Positions 1 through 5,450 of a DNA stretch of 6,674 bases are shown one piece after another. Every line of letters begins with the position of its first letter. Position 1 is the stretch's first letter. The notes beneath the pieces are model-generated. The model was not told the origin of the DNA. It was given only the letters and a program-made list of their open reading frames with translations, and did not search any database. The position numbers were made by a program, and so were the translations under genes. The stretch comes from Candidatus Omnitrophota bacterium (GTDB taxonomy: Bacteria; Omnitrophota; Gorgyraeia; Duberdicusellales; 4484-171): the NCBI GenBank assembly GCA_030601015.1, contig JAUVUO010000070.1:1-6674 (forward strand). The letters run 5' to 3'.

Positions 1-1118
1 GCCACAGACGCTCTTAAGAGGCCTCCATATTTGCTGACTCCAATTAATATCGCGCCCAATGACAATAAAAAAATTACATTATTTTGAGGTGATTTTGAAG
101 GTTCAAAATAATTTGCCCCTGTATTATCACCTATAGACCAATTAAAATGTTTCCCTGAACCATTAACACCGGCAAGGGGTTTCTCATGAAGCACAGCAAC
201 CATACCATGTTTATCCGCGACTTTCTTAAGAATATCCATTAATTGTAAATTATGATCAATAGCAAGATTAGCTTCCTCGTATAACGGCGCGATTTCAAAC
301 TGATTAGGCGAAACTTCGTTATGACGAGTCTTTGTAGGTATACCTCTACGGTATAACTCTCTATCAAAATCTTCCATAAACTGAATAACATTATCTTTTA
401 TTGCCCCAAAATAATGATCTTCCATTTGCTGCCCTTTTGCCGGAGGAGCTCCAAATAACGTCCGGCCGCATACCTCCAAATCAGGCCGGGATTGATACAA
501 TTCCTTTGAAAACAAAAAATATTCTTGTTCCGGGCCGCCAAAAACTTTAATCCTTTTAACTTTCTTATTACCTAATATTGTTTGAAGTCTTAGAACGCTA
601 TCATTTACAGCTTTTAATGACCTTAAAAATGGTGTTTTAATATCCAAAACTTCTCCTGTCCAAGACAAGAATACAGATGGTATAACAAAAGTTTTAGTAC
701 TGCCTGCCTCAGCTAAAAACGCCGGGGAAGAAGGATCCCAAGCGGTATAACCTCTAGCTTCAAAAGTAGAGCGCATACCACCGGATGGGAATGATGACGC
801 ATCCGGTTCAGACTGAATTAACTGCTTCGCGGAAAAACGTTCAACAATTTCACCTGATTTGTCATAAGAGATGAACGCATCATGTTTTTCAGCTGTCCCG
901 CCTCTCTGAGGTTGAAACCAATGGGTAAAATGAGTCGCCCCATTTTCAATTGCCCATTCTTTCATTGCATGGGCAACATCACCGGCAATAGATTGATCTA
1001 AAGGCTCTCCTCCATCTATTGTAGCTAATAATTTCGAATAAACATCTTTGTTTAATTTTTGCTGCATCACATTTTTATTAAAAGTTAATTCACCAAAATA
1101 TTCTGTAATTTTTTTCAT
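1..1118 (-). CDS. glnN: Type III glutamine synthetase, N-terminal part (runs off window edge)
   Basis: This gene makes glutamine from glutamate, ammonia and ATP and is the main ammonium-fixing enzyme of the locus. About 372 codons are visible; GSIII proteins are usually about 700 residues, so roughly the C-terminal half is missing only because the window ends. Translating by hand gives family hallmarks: GGMRSTFEARGYTAWDP from residue 113, the metal-binding-type EQEYF at 197-201, KTRHNEVSPNQFEIAP at 263-278, NGSGKHFNWS at 319-328, and KYGGLLRAS at 363-371. These are GSIII (GlnN) motifs, not GSI or GSII. The ATG at 1118 is chosen because AGGAGGT sits 5 nt upstream and the protein starts at the normal family N-terminus (MKKITEYFGELTF). 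No frameshift is seen. It follows the amidotransferase gene after 240 nt containing a leader with a terminator-like hairpin, so expression is probably attenuated. GSIII enzymes are known as large dodecamers. Confidence 0.97.
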   Translation of the reverse strand, partial: MKKITEYFGELTFNKNVMQQKLNKDVYSKLLATIDGGEPLDQSIAGDVAHAMKEWAIENGATHFTHWFQPQRGGTAEKHDAFISYDKSGEIVERFSAKQLIQSEPDASSFPSGGMRSTFEARGYTAWDPSSPAFLAEAGSTKTFVIPSVFLSWTGEVLDIKTPFLRSLKAVNDSVLRLQTILGNKKVKRIKVFGGPEQEYFLFSKELYQSRPDLEVCGRTLFGAPPAKGQQMEDHYFGAIKDNVIQFMEDFDRELYRRGIPTKTRHNEVSPNQFEIAPLYEEANLAIDHNLQLMDILKKVADKHGMVAVLHEKPLAGVNGSGKHFNWSIGDNTGANYFEPSKSPQNNVIFLLSLGAILIGVSKYGGLLRASV

Positions 1119-1206
1119 TATCTACCTCCTTTAAATCCCATAAACCCTATATAATTACTTTACAATTCTATATCAAATTCAAAAAAATACCAATCATTTT
1201 CGCAAC

Positions 1207-1252
1207 AAAAAAAAAGGTACTCGAAAACAGTTTTCTGTTTTTGAACACCTTT
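1207..1252 (-). terminator. Intrinsic terminator / attenuator hairpin in the glnN leader
   Basis: Read on the minus strand, an 18-position stem (1213-1230 with 1235-1252) closes an AAAA loop, with one A-C mismatch and two G-U pairs, and is followed by nine T residues (T-tract 1215-1207, overlapping the stem foot). It lies after the amidotransferase stop (1359) and about 90 nt before the glnN start. It could terminate the upstream transcript, act as a glnN attenuator, or both. The close homology to the hairpin at 2116-2158 favours a regulated attenuator. Confidence 0.85.
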
Positions 1253-1331
1253 GTCCTTCTTACTTAAATTTTAAACAGCACAACATCGTCTGCTCTTAAA
1301 TCAAAGTAAAATTATAATTATTTTGGTAACC
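1207..1331 (-). promoter_or_regulatory. Candidate cis-regulatory RNA leader of glnN (copy A)
   Basis: On the minus strand this leader begins with GGTTACC (1331-1325). Then come TACTT and AAGTA segments that can pair as a closing stem, an enclosed hairpin with AGCA/TGCT arms extended inward by GAC/GTT, the sequence AAGGACAAAGGTGTTC, and the terminator hairpin. The same order is found at 2116-2237, with the identical 72-nt distance from GGTTACC to the hairpin foot. The enclosed hairpin differs in sequence between copies but stays foldable. GGTTACC could pair imperfectly with GGTGTTC in the terminator 5' arm, a possible antiterminator. Function and ligand are unknown; its positions before glutamine synthetase and a glutamine amidotransferase suggest sensing of nitrogen or glutamine status. 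Confidence 0.65.
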
Positions 1332-1358
1332 TTTTAAATAAACTTTTTTAATTTAAAA

Positions 1359-2060
1359 TTAGGTTTTACTCTTTTGGTCTATCGCACAAGCAAAATTATA
1401 ATATATCTTTTTTGCGAAATAATCGTATTTAGATCTTTTTTCAAAATATCCAAGCAATATTTTCATCTTAGCCATATCATCTAAATCAATTCTATAAAAA
1501 TCTAACCAGGATAAAAGCATTTCATAAGTAATCTCCGGATGAAATTGTAGGCCCCAAGCGTATTTACCTATCCTTAAAGCCTGATTCTCGCATAATAAAG
1601 ATTTTGACAAATGTATTGCTTTTTGAGGGATACTAAATTTATCTTCATGCCAAAGAAACATATCAAAAATGTCATCTACTCCTCTAAACAGTAAATCATC
1701 CCTACTATATTTAGTTAACTTAATTGGATACCAACCTATTTCCGGATTTAATGTTTTTTCAATCAATCCCCCTGAAATCTTTGCCATTAACTGACTGCCA
1801 AAACATATACCCAAAACAGGAATATCTTTTTTTAAAACATTTTTCAAAAAAGCCTCTTCAACTTCCAAAAATGGATAAATGTCGTTTTCATAGACATTCA
1901 TCGGACCTCCTAATGAAACTACAGCTTCACATAAATGCAAAGGAGGTAACTCTTCGCCTTTATGCAAATTTATAGTTTTAACTTTCCAATCTGTTTGCGC
2001 GAAAAATTCTCCAAGGGTGCCCGGACCTTCGATATCAATATGTTTTATAAACAAAATCAT
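1359..2060 (-). CDS. Class I glutamine amidotransferase, stand-alone (GMP-synthase-GATase-like)
   Basis: This 233-residue protein is a complete class I (triad) glutamine amidotransferase domain with no fused synthetase. Such domains hydrolyse glutamine to glutamate and ammonia. The nucleophile elbow is GICFGSQ with Cys86. The other triad members are His174 and Glu176 in LQFHPE. The oxyanion-side SLGGPMNVYEND (49-60) and LWHEDKF (136-142) are typical of the GMP synthase-like GATase family, whose free-standing members are about 230-250 residues. The last 50 residues are basic, probably helical and not diagnostic. The start ATG at 2060 has AAGGGG about 11 nt upstream, a somewhat distant Shine-Dalgarno site. 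No acceptor-substrate enzyme is adjacent, so the real substrate is unknown; gamma-glutamyl hydrolase activity on another compound is possible. It sits between glnK1 and glnN and carries the same kind of leader as glnN, which ties it to glutamine metabolism. Confidence 0.92.
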   Translation of the reverse strand: MILFIKHIDIEGPGTLGEFFAQTDWKVKTINLHKGEELPPLHLCEAVVSLGGPMNVYENDIYPFLEVEEAFLKNVLKKDIPVLGICFGSQLMAKISGGLIEKTLNPEIGWYPIKLTKYSRDDLLFRGVDDIFDMFLWHEDKFSIPQKAIHLSKSLLCENQALRIGKYAWGLQFHPEITYEMLLSWLDFYRIDLDDMAKMKILLGYFEKRSKYDYFAKKIYYNFACAIDQKSKT

Positions 2061-2115
2061 AATTCAAAAAACCCCTTAAGATACACAAAATAATTTCTCT
2101 AATTTTTATTTATTC

Positions 2116-2158
2116 AAAAAGGTGTCCCAAAACAACTCTCTGTTTTTAGAACACCTTT
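2116..2158 (-). terminator. Terminator / attenuator hairpin in the amidotransferase leader
   Basis: On the minus strand AAAGGTGTTC starts a stem of about 15 pairs (outer arms 2158-2144 and 2118-2132, with G-U pairs at two positions), extended by a few more pairs near the loop. It ends in ACACCTTTTT, a run of five T. The T-tract is shorter than in the glnN copy, so termination may be less efficient. It lies about 55 nt before the amidotransferase start and 160 nt after the glnK1 stop, and is the paralogue of the hairpin at 1213-1252. Confidence 0.75.
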
Positions 2159-2237
2159 GTCCTTTTCATACTTAATTTTTAAAGTACAACTCTGTACCTT
2201 CACAAATAAAAGTAGAATTTGAATAAGCTTGGTAACC
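2116..2237 (-). promoter_or_regulatory. Candidate cis-regulatory RNA leader of the amidotransferase gene (copy B)
   Basis: This is homologous to the glnN leader at 1207-1331. On the minus strand it starts with GGTTACC (2237-2231), followed by a TACTT/AAGTA closing pair. The enclosed hairpin is AAGGTACA/TGTACTTT with a GAGT loop (8 pairs). Then come AAGGACAAAGGTGTTC and the terminator stem. The spacing from GGTTACC to the stem foot is 72 nt, as in copy A. The hairpin arms differ in sequence from copy A while pairing is kept. No canonical T-box, glutamine-I/II or c-di-GMP motif is recognised. Confidence 0.65.
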
Positions 2238-2318
2238 CTACTCTATAAAACAAATCACTACACCTAATAAATGCATAAATCTAATTTAATAACTTCCGAA
2301 ACTAAAACTATTAATTCC

Positions 2319-2660
2319 TTAGCCTATTGCTTTTGCTCCTCTTTCCCCGGTTCTAATCCTTACGCACTCCGGCAAGTTCAATACAAAAATCTTTCCATCT
2401 CCGATTTTTCCTGTTCTCGCTCCTTCTATAATTGCATCTATCGTAGACTTTAAATATTCTTCGTTTACGGCTATTTCAATTTTTACCTTTTTAAGTAAAT
2501 TTACTTGATGTATTACCCCCCTATAGGTTTCAGTATAACCTTTTTGCTGACCGCAACCTAAGGCATTTGTAACGGTCATTTTATGTATTTTGGCATCATA
2601 AAGTGCTTTTTTTACATCTCCTAATTTATGAGACTGTATCATTGCTATAACTAGTTTCAT
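2319..2660 (-). CDS. glnK: PII signal-transduction protein, GlnK type (paralogue 1)
   Basis: This is a 113-residue, full-length PII trimer subunit that senses ATP/ADP and 2-oxoglutarate and controls partners such as AmtB. Ligand residues are kept: Gly37, Gln39 and Lys40 at the T-loop base, Lys58, the KIGDGKIF segment with Lys90 (85-92), and Arg101/Arg103 in [10 protein letters not shown]-loop Arg47 (TYRG), which in E. coli GlnK plugs the AmtB pore, is present. Position 51, the Tyr uridylylated by GlnD in enterobacteria, is His, and position 49, phosphorylated as Ser in cyanobacteria, is Val, so neither modification is expected. It is about 82% identical to the other GlnK (20 differences in 113). 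The start has GGAGGTG 5 nt upstream. The gene is not adjacent to amtB, and a terminator-like hairpin lies upstream, so it probably has its own promoter and may serve targets other than AmtB. Confidence 0.96.
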   Translation of the reverse strand: MKLVIAMIQSHKLGDVKKALYDAKIHKMTVTNALGCGQQKGYTETYRGVIHQVNLLKKVKIEIAVNEEYLKSTIDAIIEGARTGKIGDGKIFVLNLPECVRIRTGERGAKAIG

Positions 2661-2680
2661 CTTTCACCTCCAATATTAGT

Positions 2681-2736
2681 GCCTACCCGTCTTTTGCCGT
2701 AAGCTACCCAGTAGACGAGCAAGCTAAAAATGGGTA
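2681..2736 (-). promoter_or_regulatory. Structured 5' leader hairpin of glnK1, with possible pseudoknot
   Basis: On the minus strand GCTTGCTCGTCT (2724-2713) pairs fully with AGACGGGTAGGC (2692-2681), a 12-bp stem allowing G-U pairs, around a 20-nt loop. The loop holds TGGGTA (2710-2705), exactly complementary to TACCCA (2736-2731) just upstream, which would form an H-type pseudoknot. TACCC can alternatively pair with GGGTA in the 3' arm. The stem ends 20 nt before the ATG, close to the Shine-Dalgarno site. There is no T-tract, so this is not a terminator. The outer stem is shared with the glnK2 leader at 3955-4011. Confidence 0.6.
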
Positions 2737-3278
2737 ATGGAAAATCTCTCCCTATTTACTTTTTACAACAATTCAACAATTTTATAATTAATCATTTGTT
2801 TAATTAATTGAGTAAAAATAAATTCTAAAAAATATCCTCTTAATTACCGAGGATTTACCCTATTCTTTCAAAATAAAAAATATCTTTATGTCATTGACAG
2901 CTTATCTGCAGGCCCGCAACTTAACAATTTCCCATTACCTATTCGTTCATGATTTTTATAATTTATTCTTATATTAGAAACTAAACGTTGCTTAATTATA
3001 TCTTTTTTACTAAAATATCACACTTTCAAACTGGTAAAACTTTTTTTCCTATTCCTATTTTTTAACAATATTATTTCCATAAGCCTCACGAAAAACAAAA
3101 GTTATACTAAATTTGGATATCGATCAAAAAACCTTCAAACATATACTTACTCATTATTGATTGCACCCGTCGAAATCAGATACATTTACTTATCCTATTG
3201 CAGTATACGTGATAATAACGCCTTTTAAAACAATCTGCTATTTAACTTTAAAAAATACTGATTTTCAATTTTAACAAA
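2737..3278. other. Non-coding stretch between the HTH gene and the glnK1 leader
   Basis: About 540 bases without a convincing gene on either strand. It contains a terminator-like hairpin near each end (3250-3289 and 2827-2854). It also has a GC-rich near-palindrome, TGCGGGCCTGCA on the minus strand (around 2907-2918), that stands out in very AT-rich surroundings and could be a protein-binding site. The part between 2737 and 2826 should hold the glnK1 promoter, but no clear sigma-70 (-35/-10) or sigma-54 (GG/GC) pair could be picked out. The rest shows nothing recognisable; it may be decayed sequence or an unrecognised small RNA. Confidence 0.5.
2827..2854 (-). terminator. Intrinsic terminator upstream of glnK1
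   Basis: On the minus strand ATCCTC (2854-2849) pairs perfectly with GAGGAT (2839-2834) around a 9-nt loop, followed by A and six T (2832-2827). It would end transcripts arriving from the HTH/glnK2 side or a non-coding RNA from 2860-3240, isolating glnK1 transcription. The stem is short (6 bp), so efficiency is uncertain. Confidence 0.6.
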
Positions 3279-3289
3279 CTAAATTGAAA
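3250..3289 (-). terminator. Terminator-like hairpin overlapping the end of the HTH gene
   Basis: On the minus strand TTTCAATTT (3289-3281) pairs perfectly with AAATTGAAA (3271-3263) around a 9-nt loop that contains the last part of the stop codon. Six T residues follow after about 7 nt (3255-3250). The stem is AT-only in most positions and the T-tract is offset, so it is a moderate candidate for the end of the HTH transcript. Confidence 0.5.
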
Positions 3290-3455
3290 GTTTTTCCTGT
3301 ATATACTTAGCATACATACGGTTTATTCTTCCAGTCTTAAACCATCTCTCAAGTGTAGCGATTTGAATATCAAGTTTTTTTGATAATTCATAAAGTGTAT
3401 ATCCGCCACTTTCTTTCAATTTTCTAAGATTATTTATTAATTCTCTATTTTCCAT
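3279..3455 (-). CDS. Small helix-turn-helix-like protein (58 aa), putative DNA-binding
   Basis: A short open frame of 58 codons between the two glnK genes. The protein is basic (many Lys/Arg). Residues 17-40, with the pattern GYTLYELSKKLDI then QIATLERWFKTG, look like a helix-turn-helix: a helix with Leu/Tyr positions, a turn at the Asp-Ile step, and a recognition-type helix ending in Arg-Trp. The last 15 residues are a further helix (MYAKYIQEKL). The pattern resembles small Xre/Cro- or MerR-type HTH proteins, but I cannot assign a family. ATG at 3455 is the only ATG in frame before an upstream TAA; the Shine-Dalgarno candidates (AAGGAAG, GGGGGA) are farther away than usual, so translation may be weak. 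Its placement suggests a local regulator of nitrogen genes, or a remnant of a mobile element regulator. Evidence for coding is the coherent HTH-like composition and a nearby terminator-like hairpin. Confidence 0.62.
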   Translation of the reverse strand: MENRELINNLRKLKESGGYTLYELSKKLDIQIATLERWFKTGRINRMYAKYIQEKLSI

Positions 3456-3593
3456 AACTATTTTTTTCTTTATCCCCCAAATCTTCCTTGTTTATTCAAT
3501 TAAAATAACAGTAAAACCTATTCCCGAGTTCTCCTATTTTAAATAAAAAATAAAATTATTTAGATATAAAAAAAATATTAACCAATTTAAAAA

Positions 3594-3935
3594 TTAACCA
3601 ACTGCTTTAAAACCTCTTTCCCCGGTTCTAATTCTTACGCACTCCGGTAAGTCTAATACAAAAATTTTTCCGTCTCCGATTTTATCCATTTTAGCGCCTT
3701 TTATAATCGCCGCTATAGTAACTTCCAAATAATTTTCATTTACAGCAATTTCAAGTTTTACCTTTTTAAGAAGATTTACTTCATGAATTACACCGCGATA
3801 AGTTTCAGTAAAGCCTTTTTGCTGGCCGCATCCTAATGCATTGGTGACAGTCATTTTATGTATTCCAGCATCAAAAAGTGTTTTTTTTACATCTGTTAAT
3901 TTATGTGGTTGAATCATTGCTATTACTAGTCTCAT
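3594..3935 (-). CDS. glnK: PII signal-transduction protein, GlnK type (paralogue 2, amtB-linked)
   Basis: A 113-residue, complete PII protein located 120 nt downstream of amtB in the classical amtB-glnK pairing (here with amtB first), so it is the likely gatekeeper of this AmtB. Conserved ligand residues match paralogue 1: Gln39, Lys40, Lys58, Lys90, Arg101 and Arg103. T-loop Arg47 is present and position 51 is His instead of the uridylylatable Tyr. Differences from paralogue 1 cluster outside the T-loop, e.g. residues 68-84 (AKMDKIG here versus ARTGKIG) near the B-loop, which could alter nucleotide handling; within the T-loop only Tyr42 to Phe and Gln52 to Glu change. The start at 3935 has AGGAGGT 6 nt upstream. 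A long stable hairpin ends 19 nt before the ATG, suggesting post-transcriptional control or separate dosage from amtB. After the stop there is only a weak AT hairpin and a T-run. Confidence 0.96.
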   Translation of the reverse strand: MRLVIAMIQPHKLTDVKKTLFDAGIHKMTVTNALGCGQQKGFTETYRGVIHEVNLLKKVKLEIAVNENYLEVTIAAIIKGAKMDKIGDGKIFVLDLPECVRIRTGERGFKAVG

Positions 3936-3954
3936 ATTAATACCTCCTTTTTAG

Positions 3955-4011
3955 AACCTGCCCGCAGTCCGTTTGGTCCGGGTGAACACAAACGGACTGT
4001 TCGAGCAAGTT
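3955..4011 (-). promoter_or_regulatory. Long structured leader hairpin of glnK2 (amtB-glnK2 intergenic)
   Basis: On the minus strand an outer 10-bp stem AACTTGCTCG/CGGGCAGGTT (4011-4002 with 3964-3955, two G-U pairs) continues, after two bulged A, into a perfect 11-bp stem CAGTCCGTTTG/CAAACGGACTG (3999-3989 with 3975-3965) with a 13-nt loop. No T-tract follows, so it is not a terminator. The 3' foot is 19 nt before the glnK2 ATG. The outer stem and the preceding TCCATT-CCCAT stretch are homologous to the glnK1 leader at 2681-2736. A role in translation control, mRNA stability or processing is inferred. Confidence 0.65.
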
Positions 4012-4055
4012 GTGAAGATGGGAATGGATTAATGGGATCCCTTTTTTCTATATTT

Positions 4056-5423
4056 TTATTGCGTAGTAAACACTTGAAACCCAGAATACGATTCCATTCC
4101 GTGCTCACCAATATCCAGACCTTTTAACTCTTCTTCTTCAGATACTCTCAAACCTATTGTCATTTTCATAATTTTAAACACCACAAAAGCTGCTCCGAAA
4201 ACCCAAACAAATACACTAATTACCCCAATCAACTGGGTTACAAATAAACTTAATCCACCGCCAAAAAACAATCCGTTAACATCACCAACACCGCTTGAAT
4301 TCCCATATGAACTTTGAGCAAACAAACCAACTGCAAGTGTTCCAAATGCACCGCAAACTCCGTGCACCGATATAGCACCAACCGGATCATCAACTCGTAA
4401 TACTTTATCTATAAACTCAACACTTAAAACCACTAATATTCCTGCTATCGCACCGATAATTATCGCGCTTAAAGGCGATACAACTGCACAACCAGCCGTA
4501 ATCGCGACTAATCCAGCTAAAGCGCCATTTAAAGCCATACTTGTATCTGGCTTTCCAAACCTTTTCCAAGCCGTAAACATAGCAGTAATTGCCGCTGCTG
4601 CTGCTGATAAATTAGTAGTTACAGCTATAGTAGCAATACTAAGATTAGTCCCTGATGTTGTACTTCCAGCATTAAAACCAAACCAAGCAAACCAAAGGAT
4701 AAATACACCCAAAGAAGCTAAAGGGATATTATGTCCAGGGATAGCATTAGAACTTCCATCTTTATTATATTTCCCCAATCTCGGCCCAAGTAAAATAGCA
4801 CCAGCTAAAGCTGCCCAACCTCCAACTGAATGAACTACAGTAGATCCGGCAAAATCAACCATTCCTTTTGATGCCAACCAGCCGCCGCCCCAAATCCAAT
4901 GACCGACAACCGGATATATCAAGGCTGTAATAAAAACACTATATAAGAGATAACTGGTAAATTTTGTTCTCTCTGCCATAGAACCGGAAACAATAGTTGC
5001 AGCTGTTGCAGCAAATACAGCTTGAAATATCCAAAAAGCAAATTGCCACAACCCTTCATTTGTCCCGGGATTTGCTTCACTTAAAAAGAATCCGGTTGTC
5101 CCGAATAATCCTGACGCAGAAGTGCCAAACATTATGCCGAATCCCACTAACCAAAAAGCTATAGAGCCAATACTAAAATCCATAAGGTTCTTCATCATTA
5201 TATTTGCGGCATTTTTTGCTCTGGTAAACCCGGCTTCAACCATAGCAAATCCAGCCTGCATGAAAAAAACTAAAAATGCCGCAAGTAGAGTCCATACTGT
5301 ATCAATTGCAACTGCATTTGAATCCACAGTATTTTCAGCAAAAGCAAACCCTACCAAAGCGATACTAATCATAGGGATTAGCATTAATGCTTTCATAGAT
5401 ATTCCTTTTATTTTTTTAAACAT
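4056..5423 (-). CDS. amtB: Ammonium channel AmtB
   Basis: This is a 455-residue inner-membrane ammonium/ammonia channel of the Amt/Mep/Rh family, expected to be a trimer. A signal peptide is visible at residues 1-29 (basic start, hydrophobic core, AFA before Glu30), as in E. coli AmtB, followed by about eleven hydrophobic membrane segments. The pore's twin histidines are His198 (GSTVVHSVGG) and His354 (GAISVHGVCG). Asp190, eight residues before the first His, matches the conserved Asp160 of E. coli. MVEAGFTRAKN (61-71) is a family signature. The C-terminal tail has GLRVSEEEELKGLDIGEHG (424-442), the conserved cytosolic segment through which GlnK binding and gating work, so GlnK control is likely intact. 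ATG at 5423 has AAGGAGGT about 7 nt upstream. It is 27 nt after the outer-membrane protein gene and upstream of glnK2, in one operon. Confidence 0.98.
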   Translation of the reverse strand: MFKKIKGISMKALMLIPMISIALVGFAFAENTVDSNAVAIDTVWTLLAAFLVFFMQAGFAMVEAGFTRAKNAANIMMKNLMDFSIGSIAFWLVGFGIMFGTSASGLFGTTGFFLSEANPGTNEGLWQFAFWIFQAVFAATAATIVSGSMAERTKFTSYLLYSVFITALIYPVVGHWIWGGGWLASKGMVDFAGSTVVHSVGGWAALAGAILLGPRLGKYNKDGSSNAIPGHNIPLASLGVFILWFAWFGFNAGSTTSGTNLSIATIAVTTNLSAAAAAITAMFTAWKRFGKPDTSMALNGALAGLVAITAGCAVVSPLSAIIIGAIAGILVVLSVEFIDKVLRVDDPVGAISVHGVCGAFGTLAVGLFAQSSYGNSSGVGDVNGLFFGGGLSLFVTQLIGVISVFVWVFGAAFVVFKIMKMTIGLRVSEEEELKGLDIGEHGMESYSGFQVFTTQ

Positions 5424-5450
5424 AAAATTACCTCCTTAACCTTTTCAAAT

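Noticed and set aside
1724..1975. 83-codon open frame on the plus strand
   Set aside because: It is fully antisense to the well-supported amidotransferase gene, has no Shine-Dalgarno site and shows no recognisable protein pattern.
1207..2237. Leaders as T-box, glutamine-I/II riboswitch or c-di-GMP (GEMM) riboswitch
   Set aside because: There is no T-box antiterminator core or specifier loop. GGTTACC resembles the end of GEMM, but the rest of that motif is absent. The conserved positions do not fit the glutamine aptamers I know.
2271..2453. 60-codon open frame on the plus strand
   Set aside because: It mostly overlaps glnK1 in antisense and its composition (many Ser/Cys/Tyr) is that of a shadow frame.
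2737..2830. Sigma-70 or sigma-54 promoter for glnK1
   Set aside because: TATAAA- and TAAATA-like boxes exist, but none has a matching upstream box at proper spacing, and no GG-N10-GC pair was found. In such AT-rich DNA a call would be guesswork.
3018..3080. 20-codon frame starting ATG GAA ATA on the minus strand in the gene-free stretch
   Set aside because: It is very short, with a poor ribosome site and no features; AT-rich DNA gives such frames by chance.
3955..4011. Long hairpin between amtB and glnK2 as an intrinsic terminator
   Set aside because: No T-run follows the stem on either strand; a Shine-Dalgarno site follows directly instead.
5122..5439. 105-codon open frame on the plus strand
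   Set aside because: It is antisense to the N-terminal part of amtB; its hydrophobic look comes from the complementary membrane-protein codons.
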